A DNA stretch of 64,000 bases from Orthonyx spaldingii (taxonomy: Eukaryota > Chordata > Aves > Passeriformes > Orthonychidae): contig VZTJ01000801.1 of NCBI GenBank assembly GCA_013397795.1, forward strand, positions 62,001 through 126,000, in the 5' to 3' direction. How positions within the stretch are numbered: the first letter of the stretch is position 1; each line of letters opens with the position of its first letter. The position numbers and the translations under genes are program-made. Under the pieces are notes generated by a model. The model was not told the origin of the DNA and made no database searches. It saw only the letters and a list, made by a program, of their open reading frames with translations. Shown here piece by piece: positions 47,584 through 58,300 of this stretch.

Positions 47584-48537
47584 ACTAAATACTTCACATA
47601 GAGATAAGCAATCTTCAGAGGTGAGTGGTAGTTCCACTTTTAAAAATTATTCATTATATTCCATGTATTTATCAGTTAATATCACGCTTACTTGTTTCTT
47701 TGTGACTTTCTTCATAAGTTGGTTTGGTTTTACAATTTTAGTGGCATGTTGAGCAAGAAATCCTTAGGCCTCTGAGGGCAAATGCACAAAATTGTCCCGT
47801 GTAAATAATCTGGATATAATGTAGACTCAGGCTTTAAGCTGAGCAATAGTCTGTTGCTTGTTGTGGTTTAGGTATGTTGTTTTACATTATGCTCTCATTC
47901 ATCATATATGAACAACTCCACAGCTGTTGTTTCCTTTCAGCTCAAGGAAATCATACCTGTGGTAGCCAAGGACAAAATTAGATCAGTAGAAAGCAGAAGT
48001 TATTTTTAAACTGAAAATTATTTATTTTGCTAGAGAAAAAATGTCTTCATCTGAAACCAGGGTATTTTTTACATACTTTCAGAAACAAATTTCTCTAAAA
48101 TGTTATTACCTCTCCAACTGTTTCAAGCTAACCATTTGTTGTTATGCTGTTAGTCTGAAATACTCAAAGTAAAATTTTGTGTAGGAGAAATGGTATTGTT
48201 CTATATTGTTTTGTTCTGTCAGAATTTTTTATTAAGTTGTTCAGATGGATTTTTATGTACTTCTGTTACTGTTATATATGCAATTTTTGTCAGTCCTGAA
48301 GACAAAAGATATAAAATCTCCAAACTTATCATGAATATTATCTGATTTATGCAAATTCATGTGTTAAACACTACAAGAGATCACTTTTTAGTAAACCATT
48401 ATAAGAATATATATTTTTTTAGTACTCTTCAGCAGAGGATCTCAAATGACTTTACAAATGGAAATCAGCTACACTTTTTGGTTCCAGAAGGTACACCACA
48501 GTCCTGAAACATTTAGCATTAGAGAATACCTCAATAC
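47584..48537. other. AT-rich spacer between CR1 copies, nothing recognised
   Basis: No gene or repeat was seen. It separates the 3'-less CR1 from the next CR1 copy. Confidence 0.6.
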
Positions 48538-49500
48538 TGTGTGTTGTTCCCCAGGGATCAGTGTTGGGCCGAGTCCTGTTTAATATCTTTATTGATCTGG
48601 ATGAGAGGATTGAGTCTACCATTTGCAAATTTGCGGATGACACCAAGTTGGGTGCAAGTGTTGATCTGCTGGCAGGTAGGGGGGCTCTGCAGAGAGACCT
48701 GGATAGGCTGGATAGATGGGCTGAATCCAATGATATGAAGTTTAACAAGACTAAGTCCCAGGTCCTACACTTTGGCCACAATAACCCCTGCAGTGCTACA
48801 GGTTGGGGACAGTGGCCAGGAAGAAAAGGACCTGAGGGCATTGATTGACAGCAGACTGAACATGAGCCAGCGTGTGCCCAGGTGGCCAAGAAGGCCAAGG
48901 GCATCCTGGGTTGGATCAGAAATAGTGTGGCCAGCAGGAGTAGAGCAGTGATTCCTTTCCTGCACTCAGCACTGGTGAGGCCACACCTTGAGAGCTGAGT
49001 CCAGTTCTGGGTCCCCAATTTAGGAAGGACATTGAGATGCTGAAGTGTGTCCAGAGAAGGGCAACAAGGCTGATGAAGGGTATGGAACACAGGTCCTCTG
49101 AGGAGCTGCTGAGGGAGCTGGAGTTGTTTAGCCTGGAGAATTGGAGGCTCAGGGGAGACCTTATTGCTCCCTACAACCACCTGAAAGGAGGCTGTAGTCA
49201 GGTGGGGGTCGATCTCTTCTCCCAGGCAACCAGAGACAGGACAAGAGGACACAGTCTTAAGCTGCACCAGGGGAGGTTTAGGCTGGATGTTAGGAAGAAG
49301 TTCTTCACAAAAAGGGTGATTGGGCATTGGAATGGGCTGCCCAGGAAGGTGGTGGAGTCACCGTCCCTGGAGGTGTTTAAGAAAAAAATGGATGTGGCAC
49401 TCAGTGCCTTGGTCTAGTTGAAAAGGTGGTGTTAGGTCATAATTTGGACTTGATGATCTCAAAGGTCTTTTCCAGCCTAATTGATTTGTGATTCTGTGAT
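48538..49500 (+). mobile_element. CR1 LINE, 5'-truncated copy with intact 3' end
   Basis: It begins in the RT palm (GTTCCCCAGGGATCAGTGTT) and extends to the tail TTGATTTGTGATTCTGTGAT at 49500. It is the best-preserved coding fragment of the window: two long sense frames cover most of it, separated by a shift between about 48848 and 49037. The 291-codon minus-strand open frame at 48452-49327 is its antisense and is not a gene. Confidence 0.92.
48543..49417 (+). pseudogene. CR1 ORF2 C-terminal half (reverse transcriptase end and connection region)
   Basis: The first part reads VVPQGSVLGRVLFNIFIDLD and then the catalytic loop FADDTKLGA, with both aspartates present (48636-48641), followed by RDLDRLDRWAESNDMKFN. 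After a frameshift, the second part (49037-49417) reads VQRRATRLMKGMEHRSSEEL and continues to RFRLDVRKKFFTKRVIGHWN and a stop. This is the normal C-terminal end of CR1 ORF2. The upstream half of RT and all of the endonuclease are absent through 5' truncation. Dead by truncation and frameshift. Confidence 0.88.
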
Positions 49501-49643
49501 CAGACAATGAAAACTTCACAGATGTAATTGAAGAAGAAAATAGGGAAAATTTGAATGTTTGAAGGGCAATGGAATATTTAAAGGGAAAAGTAACATCTAT
49601 GACTTTCTTTCTGTAAAGATCCTTGGCTCTTACTTTATTTGTG

Positions 49644-49735
49644 GCTTTGTATATTTCAGATATAGTAGAAACTGGAAACCATGTGCATTGCTTTGTATAT
49701 TTCAGATATAGTAGAAACTGGAAACCATGTGCATT
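49644..49735. repeat. 46-bp perfect tandem duplication
   Basis: A 46-base unit beginning GCTTTGTATATTTCAG occupies 49644-49689 and is repeated exactly at 49690-49735. There are no differences between the two copies, so the duplication is recent or an assembly artefact. Confidence 0.97.
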
Positions 49736-51283
49736 ATCTCTTTAGAGAACTGTAAATGACAGCATCAACACTTTAAATCATACTCATATTAAAAGAGAGT
49801 ATAACAACATGTCGAAAAGGACACCTCTGTCTTTGTGTTTGTGATTGTTAGAAATCGCATTTCTGTATTTGTTTTTTCCTGTTTGCAATTTGTGTTAATT
49901 AAGTCTGAAATATGAATATTCCCATGTACAAAACAAGCCATAGAAAAAGCCTTTCCTACAAGATTGTCCAAAAATCCTGCTGGTGCCTTTGCCTTTGTGC
50001 TTCCACAATCTTTCTCAATATAGACCTAATCCTAAATCTTTTATCAGTCTTTAAGGTAACCACTGGAGAAATCTTTCTTTTAAGTGGTGAGAATAGTCCA
50101 TCCCTTGGTTTTTGTATTATATCCAACACACTGGATCTCCATTTAACATGCTGCAGGGACCTGTAGCTGGCTGATAGCAGGACACAAGATTTAATAAAAA
50201 GTGTGATTTGAGAATATTCCCACTATACCATTGAGTATAGTAAGAACTGGAGGACAGACCTGTGATTAAATAGAGTTCAGTTCTTATAGGTGTTGCAAAA
50301 ACTTTTTCCCATCGTAGGTAATGTCATCAACTCACTGCCTCTTGTCTGTTAGCTTCCACAGACTCCATCCCATAAAACTCTGCTTGCAGGAACCTGAATC
50401 CTCTGAGTGAAAACACTGATCTGACACAGTGTGTGCTTCCCTGAATGCTTTATGTTGCTATGTCCAGGGAAAGAGTCTTTTCTTAAAAAATATTAAACCT
50501 CTAGTTAACATATTGTGTCTGAGTTACCATGCAAACACTTCAATATTTATTTTGCTTAATCCTGCTATTCTAATGCTACAAACTAGAAAGAGTAGAGCCA
50601 TGTGAACAGGGAGATATTAGCATATATCCAAGGATGAATTTGCAAATAATTACTTCTGCCATAACTCTTGCAGTCCATATGGATAAGGTACAATACTGGC
50701 ACTGGTATCTACAGGTCCATCTGCACAGAGCCTCATTTTATTGCATAAGGTAAAGCTTTGTAAATCCAGCCATCTGCTTTCAGTTTATTCCCCAGAACCT
50801 TTAAGTAAGACTGGGAAATAAAATGTAAGAAATCACTAAATTTGATATTATTGATTGTAAAAAATAATGGGAAAGGATTAAAAATAATATTTGAATATTT
50901 TATATGATCATTTCAGTTTCTAAAATTATTTAAAGTAATAAATACATCCTTTGACTATGGTAGTGACATCTGCTAAATACTATGTAGTCATAAGGACTTA
51001 ATCCTCCTTCACCTTGCTGTAGAATGCAACTTCAACAAAGGCAATAGAGTGACAGCACTACATAATCAGACTCCCTATATAGTTTTTCCCATGGAGTTCC
51101 TGCCCATGATAGTAATGAGGGGAAAATTTGTTTTGACTCTTCCAGTAATTTTCTTTTGGCTTTAGGAGGATCTATGAATGTTTTAAACAATATTATCCCT
51201 CCCTCCTTTTTTTGGTGAACACAAGATTCTAAACACATTTGGTAATACCTACTTAACAGCTTGATTACTTTTGACTAGTCCCA

Positions 51284-51321
<38 letters not shown>

Positions 51322-52060
51322 AAAAATCCATTCTATGGGATGATTCATAGATCAATAACAGATTTGGTGCATTCCCTATATCCAGTACACTAACACTCTG
51401 ACACTGTAAGATGCTGAAAAATACTGGAAGCTACTTCTTCTTTGTCTAGCTTGGGGTGAAGTGTTCAAAGATGATATAATTTTCCATTTGAAAAAGTAGT
51501 AATAAGGTAATCACAGAATTGCATCACAAAATTAGAGTACCACATCATAATAATTCCTATTTAGAAAATATAAATCTACATAGTGAGCCACACCTTCTGA
51601 GGACAAAAGTATCAGAAGTCTCAGAAGCATCTGTGTTGTTTGAAGAAAATGAAAAGGAAGCCATATTCATTCAAGTCTGAGCATTCAGTTCTATTATTGA
51701 TCCTGAAGAAGAAAGACTTCCAGGCCCCTTGAAAATAATTAAGAAAATACAAGGATCTACTATAATTTTATTTTTGGTTTTGGTTTTGATTCTCACCAGT
51801 TCTCCATATAAAATCAGATCAAATGCTGAAGAAAAAGAAGCAGAAAGATTCTAACCTGGAGGCAGATCAGATTCAGTTGTCAGACTGAAATATAATAAGT
51901 AAATATCCGTTACTGGAGAACGGATAACTTGTCCTGAACTTTTTTTTTTGGTGAATCAGATTTTCCCCAAATTTTCATTTCCTACTGTCTATGTGGCTGC
52001 TCATGATCACTGAACAGGCTGTTTGGACAAAAAATTGTATTTATTCATTTACATATTCAG
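49736..52060. other. AT-rich non-coding stretch, nothing recognised
   Basis: No gene or transposon could be supported. It contains the AT dinucleotide tract listed separately. Confidence 0.6.
51287..51318. repeat. (AT)16 microsatellite
   Basis: This is a perfect 32-bp AT dinucleotide tract, self-complementary and probably length-variable. Confidence 0.97.
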
Positions 52061-52064
52061 GCTC

Positions 52065-52171
52065 TTAGGGATCTTTTCCAATCTAAATGATTCCATAGTT
52101 CTCTATGGGGTTGTTGGAACAAAGATGATCATTAAAATCCAACTCAAAGTGTCCCATGATTCTATGATCCT
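52065..52171 (+). mobile_element. CR1 LINE 3' tail fragments (old, possibly two)
   Basis: TTAGGGATCTTTTCCAATCT, then AAATGATTCCATAGTTCT, matches the very end of CR1. About 30 bases later, AAATCCAACTCAAAGTGTCC, then CATGATTCTATGATCC, again looks like a CR1-type tail. Either there are two tiny insertions or one carries a duplicated, diverged tail. Both are on the + strand. Confidence 0.6.
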
Positions 52172-52252
52172 ATATGTAGCTTAAGAGAGTAAACACACTT
52201 TGTTTTTTCATACAAACTCCCAAACAACTGACAGTGTAAATCTATTGTCATC

Positions 52253-53080
52253 TGTCATGGTTTAATCCCAGCTGCCAACTGAGGCCCACACAGTCACTCC
52301 CTGGTGGGATGGGATAGAGAATTGGAAGGGTAAATGTGGGAAAACTCGTGGGTTGATATATAGACAGTTTAATAGGTAAGGCAAATGCTGAGTGCACAAG
52401 TAAAGCAAAACAAGGAATTAATTCACTGCTTCCCATGGGTAGGCAGCAGTTCTGTGGGAAAACACAACCTTAGCATAGATGGATTTCAGCCGTGTGGCCT
52501 CTACTCTAATGAGCTTTAGCTGTGACTCTGGTTGGGGCAGCTAAGCTAACCAATCATGGTGTGGGGAGGAGCATGTGCTGTATGGTATCAAAGGTTTGTG
52601 TTTTAAGGGGCTGAAGGTAGAGGCTGATGGTGAAGTGGTTGATGCTGCTGTTGCTGAGGACTGCCTTGAAATATACCTGATGTGGCTGTAAGAGTGCTGC
52701 AACAGTGTTCAACCACTCCCAGGAGAGCAGGGTCCCAAGCACAAATAACGGTGACTTGGGAAGAGAAATGCCATCACTCTGAATGTCTGCCCCCTTCCTT
52801 CTTCTTCCTTCACCTTCATCTGCTGAGCATGGAACTATAGGATATGGAATATCCCTTTGGTCAGTTGTGGTCAGCTGTCCTGGCTGTGTGCCATCACAAC
52901 TCCCAGTGCACCTCCTCGATGGTGGGGTGAGAGGCAAAAAAGCCTTGGCTCTGTGTAAGGCCTGCTCAGCAATAATAACATCTCTGTATTATCAACACTG
53001 TTTTCAGCAGAAATCCAAAATGTGCCCTCATACCAGCTACTCTGAAGAAAATTAACTCTAGCACAGCCAAACCTAGTACA
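52253..53080 (-). mobile_element. Solo LTR, avian ERVL-like family (copy B) with internal extra block
   Basis: On the + strand it begins TGTCATGGTTTAATCCCAGC and ends AGCACAGCCAAACCTAGTACA. This is the reverse complement of the copy C type of LTR, so its sense strand is minus. The shared block CAGTTGTGGTCAGCTGTCCT lies near 52863, and the reverse complement of ATTAAA is at 52368-52373. Compared with copy A it carries about 250 extra bases (52450-52703). No viral genes flank it. Flanking CTATT (52242-52246) and CTATA (53081-53085) are a possible degenerate target duplication, though a few extra bases lie before the LTR start. The open frames within it, including one of 127 codons on the minus strand, are incidental. 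Confidence 0.85.
52450..52703. other. Extra block of about 250 bp inside LTR copy B
   Basis: Copy A passes from GGCAGGAATTC directly to AGCCATCCTGAGGAAAGC. In copy B the corresponding ends (GGCAGCA and GTGTTCAACCACTCCCAGG) are separated by about 254 bases with no counterpart in copies A or C. The block has no retroelement hallmarks that I can identify. It may be a U3 segment particular to a subfamily or a nested insertion. Confidence 0.55.
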
Positions 53081-55295
53081 CTATAATTTTTAATAAGTAA
53101 ACAAATATTCAAAATAACTGGCTGTCAACAGGTGTCTTAGGTATGGTGAAGTACTAGTTAAATGTTTAAACTAATAAGGATCAATTCTGATGCCCTGAAC
53201 AGATGTGTTTTAATGTGTGTCCTGAAGTAATTTAACTTAAGTTGCTATGAATACCAGACTGATGGAGGGTTCCTTAATTTCACTTTTTTGTGTGTATTTC
53301 TCTTGATAAATCTTTGTAAAGAGTTTGTATCTTGAATTTAGTAAGTAAACAATTCTTTTGGCTTCCACCTTGTGCTGGTGTTTGTTAAAGGTGACTTTAA
53401 TTTGTTTATCTAATATCAACAGTTACTTCTACTGTATCTTAATCCTTAACAGTGAGTTTGTGGGACCCTAGAAGAGACGCTTAGCTTCTCTAGCTAGCTC
53501 ACCAAACATGAAACAACACCTACATCTATGTAAAATGCTTAGCGTTGTTTTGCAAATGGGTGGTGAAAGGATCTTCAGGCAAATAGAAGTAATTAGGAAA
53601 TCCTCTTGACATATGGCAGGGTATTTAGGAATGATTCTGAAGCTACAGGTGTCAAAAAGGAATGTGTGTGAAATACCTGCAAAACTTTGTTTCCCAATTT
53701 GAAGCAAAAGCGACTATTGAAGATTAAGCTTTAAAACAATTGTTATGTCAATAAAAAGGAAAGAATTTCCCTGAGGGACTTAGGCAATTTAGAAATAGAG
53801 CTGTAATGAATACCATAAGCTGAAAATGAAAGGAAACTTCTCTTTTGGCCAATTTTTATGGAAAATGGCATACCAGAATCAAAGTGACTGCAATTAGCAC
53901 TGATTTCGTCAGCAAGTTAATAACAACACAATACTATCTCCTAGAACGTTATCTAGAGATAGTGCCATTACAAAACCATTATTAAACTGTAATATTCTAT
54001 GCCCACTACAAGAATGCATTTAAAATCAATATTAATAAAATTGATATGCACATTCTAAGATTTGACATAATGACTGCATACTGTTTAATAATATAGCATT
54101 TAATCTTAAGGGGTTGAATGTCCAAGCAAAATCTATGTAAAAATATTTGGAAAACCTTTTTTTTAGAGTCGGGGTAAACTGAATAGAATTTACCAAATGC
54201 ATCAGTGCAATTATTACCAAGTTCAATTACATCTTTTTCTGTATCAAGTCCCTCCTCACACCAAATTAGGTGAATATACACTACCCTACTTTAAATAGAC
54301 CTTGCTAGCCCGGTCCTAGTGGTACTGCATCATCTGAAATAAATGAATGAGAAATATGCAACGAAAATACTAAAAAATGCATTTTTCTTCTTGCATTTCC
54401 CCAAAGTGTAAGGTTTTTAAACCAGTTACTTCATCAAAATCCATATCCTATGCTTATTGATGTCCTGTAGTGTAGGAAGAGGACTTTAAACTTTGATCAC
54501 CATTTTTGCCTCAGGAATGCTTGAAATAATTCCAAACAAACCTTTAACTGTTCTTAGGATATATAAATTAAGATAGTTTTAATGAACTTTTTTTTATAAA
54601 TTGAAGTTACCTCTATGACTTTGTTAAGTTATTGGAAAACTATAATGCTTGTGGTTTGGGTCATGTATAAAGAAATGTGTTTCTAACCTGTGTCTTTCTA
54701 TATAATTCAGTTATCTAAAATCTGATATCAAATACTTAATCTAATATCCAGACAATATCTATGTGTAAAAAGATGTGGGTATTTGTGGGTGTTTGAATAT
54801 TAGGAAACAGAGGGAAAAATATCTTAAAATATTTTAAAGTTGGCTGTCATACCTCTGATACTGTGTACCATTCATATAAAGAATTGATACTATTTTCCAA
54901 TAGATTTTGAATATAAAAATTTTGTATGCACATGACAAATTCCACGTACATTTGGGAAACAGACATTATTAGATGCTGTTTAACTTTTCTTGGTGGGGGG
55001 TTGGGGAATTACGTATTTTGCTGTATTCAGACTAATCTACATCTTGTATCCTCAACAGCACAGCACTTATAAATACGGAGTTTTAGCTACTCCATACAGA
55101 AGAGATAGAATATGCAGGGTTGTTGTGAACTGGGGAAACTGTCTTCAGACTTCAAGATGTGAAATTATAATGGATTCATCATATAAATTACCATTTAGGG
55201 AATGAAGGCTCAAGTCTTTATAACATGAAATATTTCATAGTCTCCTTGTAGCATGAGTGATTAAATGCATATGAACAAAAGGTTGGGAGCTTTGT
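53081..55295. other. AT-rich non-coding stretch, nothing recognised
   Basis: No gene or repeat could be supported. Confidence 0.6.
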
Positions 55296-55306
55296 CTTTC
55301 TTTCTT

Positions 55307-55369
<63 letters not shown>
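55296..55369. repeat. TTTC repeats running into a 61-base poly-T
   Basis: Three TTTC-type units precede an uninterrupted run of 61 T (55309-55369). On the minus strand this is a long poly-A followed by GAAA units, as at the 3' end of a retroposed sequence. No body of a retroposon is recognisable in the adjoining sequence after 55370. The exact length is likely to be unreliable. Confidence 0.9.
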
Positions 55370-55370
<1 letters not shown>

Positions 55371-58300
55371 TGGGTGAGAAAGTGAATCTAGTGAATCTGT
55401 GTTGATGAAAAACCCAGATCCTCTTTCCTTAAAACGGTCCTCAAACTTGCTTTAAAATCACGTCTTCTTTTTTATGCACAAAATGTGCTTATAAATCATA
55501 CTACTCTGATGGTTTGGGAGCATCCAAAAGAAAGGAAAATGTAGGTGACGTTTGTTTTGGAATGCCCCTATAGGTCCTAATGGGAGTTCTTCAGAGCTCA
55601 AAATCTGTCCTGTCAGTTATATGTATATCAAGTATTTGAGTGTTTTGTCAGACTAGCTAGGAAAAAATATAAATATTTATACTAGACAAAGTGATAAAAG
55701 CTTGTATCTAATTGACTTAGTTTATGTTTCTATTTTGGGAAAGCTGAATCCACTGTCCTAACTACACTGATTGTAGCGTCCCGAGCTCCATTGACTACAT
55801 CTCAGTTCCTACCTTGCTGTGCATGTGTGGTATTAGTAAGCAGAGGAAAGGAACTCCAAACTTACAGCAAAGTATGTATCCTTTCAGAATAGCTACCCTG
55901 CTGGAGTCCTTGGTAAGTACAGATCTGAGACTATACTCCTTGACCCAAACACTTTTGGAAAAGGAAAGCATCGAGTGCAGTTATTCTTGCTTTCTGCATG
56001 GAAGAGTAGAAAAAAGCATAACCTAATCTATTGTGAATTACTATAATGGTGAGGTAGTCTTCTCCTGTCTATGGCATATTAATAAAATCACTGCAATACT
56101 GATATTTCCTTTGAAGGAACATGAAGTGGTTCAGTTTTATTCAATTAAAACCAATTGTATAACTACTTGATTCTAAAGCATTCAGTATCAACAGGGAAAC
56201 ATAATTTAAGGCTATTTTATTTAGTCTTTGTTATTTTAATAATATATGTATAGTATAGGTGGAAAGGCACCAGAAGCAATTTTATACAGGCTATCCAGCA
56301 AGCAAAACAATAATGATCAGCTATATATTGAAAAACTTTTTAAAAAGTTGTTAAAAAGTTAAAAATGAGATTTTTGTTCTTGAAGAGTCATCATCCAAAA
56401 AAAAAAAAGTATAGGAAAATAAGTTACCTCCTTAATAATCTGTTTTGTTGGGAATTCTGTTGTAAAGAAAACCATTTTGGTTCTGTGTTCTTGGTTATAA
56501 TCCCCAAATTAACTTTGAGTTGTGTAGTTATATTTATTGCTGTCATACTTTGGAAAGAGAGGATTTTAATTTGCTAAAAATATGCAACCCACCCCTTGCA
56601 TTAGATTATTTACTATGACAGGTCCAATTGATATTGATAGATTTTATATCTACAGAACTATTGCAAATGAATACCTTTAAGTATAAATTAAAATACCTCA
56701 GAGGTGCACTGAGCTTCAAATTTTTATTGGAATAGCTAGTTACTGAGACTGGGAGTTCTCCTTAAAACCAAACATCAGTATTAAACCAAAACCAGGCTAT
56801 AAATCTTTCATTCTTCACATAGATGCCAAACTGGACTCAGTGCAGGAATCTGTGAATGAAATTCCTTGTTCTTTCCTATGTACTGAATTAGGCAAGTAAC
56901 TCTTTGCTTTCAAAGAAATAGAACTCTAAGAGAAACAGGTCATTGTTTTACTAAATAGTTCTCTTTTTTTAAATAGTTACTTTTATTTGTTTATAAGATA
57001 CTTTAAAAAATATTTGTCTTCTAAACAGAAATAATATCTCTACAGGACAAGGCGAGGTTTCCACATTCTGGAAGAACCAAATAGCAGCAAAACCAATATC
57101 TGATAACTTTTTGTTAATGACTGTGCAAGCTGAACTCTAACAATGATCCTGAGGCATACAACTAAAACCAAGAGTGCACATGAATGTGTTTCTAAGGAGG
57201 CACTTTCCTAAATTTGGCCTGTTATTTATGTTATGGTGGCAGTTCCCTAGCTCACTTGGGCTGCCTTTCAAGTGTAACTGAATCTTTATTCAAAATGAGG
57301 ACAGGAAGATAAAAGTCTGACAGCTTTCTATGGCAAATAAATTAACAGTGTTGGAGTGAGGACACAAGACTGGGTATTTTCAAGGTTTCCTTTCAAGGAG
57401 ACTTGGGTTCTAGAAACATCTCATCTCAGCCAATAAAAAGAAAACTTTCCTCAACCAGGGTGCTTTCGGTAAGAGCACAGGACCTGATCAATTGATTCAA
57501 TAAAAATCTTTGCTTCAGTCTCCAGCTCTTGAAGGATAAAATTTGTCCATCTCCACCAGTGCAAGAGGGGAGGAGCCTCCTGGGGAGAGGGGCCGTGGTG
57601 GCTGGGCAGTGGGTGAGTGCTCCCAAGCACTGACAGCACAGGCACGAGTTATGTACTGGTACACCTGCAAATGTTTGGCATGTGTTCTGTTCACACACTG
57701 TTCACTGGAGTCCAGGAGTTTGCCTCTAGCTTACCTAGAAAACAAAAAACTTGAATGGTGACATTCCACCTCTTACTGCATAAGCCTAAAAAAAAAGAAA
57801 AATAAAAAAGAAGAAAAAAGAAGTGTCAAATAAAAGGAGATTATTAATTTCTTTAAAATAATTATAGTGAGATCATGGTATCAGGTTTGTAATTCAAGGA
57901 CTTTATTGTTATACTGGCCTAGGTTTCCTTTTTTACTTTTTTCCCTATTACTCAAAATTAAAATTCTAATCTTCATCCCTTAGAATAGTTCAGTGAAATA
58001 TGTGACTCAGATATAATACTCAAAAGCTTGCCATGCCAAGCTACTAAAAAAGGGGTTTCCTAATCAGTCAGAATTTCTGAATTATTCTAGAGTCCAGCAC
58101 TTCATGGTCCAAACTGCAAGTTCCTATAATGCACCTTAGCAGTGAATGTCAGTAAAAATAAAAACAAAAGAACAGACATTTCATCAGTGATTTATTCTGT
58201 TGAGACAGATTTCATGGGTGGCACAACTATTCATACATTTGAATTGATCACGGTAATGCCTCTGTGCACTGACAATTGATACAAATGAGATAAAAAAGAA

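Noticed and set aside
48452..49327. 291-codon minus-strand open frame, the longest in the window
   Set aside because: It is exactly antisense to the CR1 copy at 48538-49500, whose sense strand carries recognisable reverse transcriptase motifs. CR1 antisense strands often stay open by codon composition.
52554..52937. 127-codon minus-strand open frame
   Set aside because: It lies inside ERVL-like LTR copy B, starts in the extra block, and resembles no protein.
57426..57761. GC-richer patch with overlapping frames on both strands, considered as an exon
   Set aside because: It lacks splice sites in frame and any recognisable domain. Frames on both strands are open, as expected of a small GC-rich patch with few stop codons.
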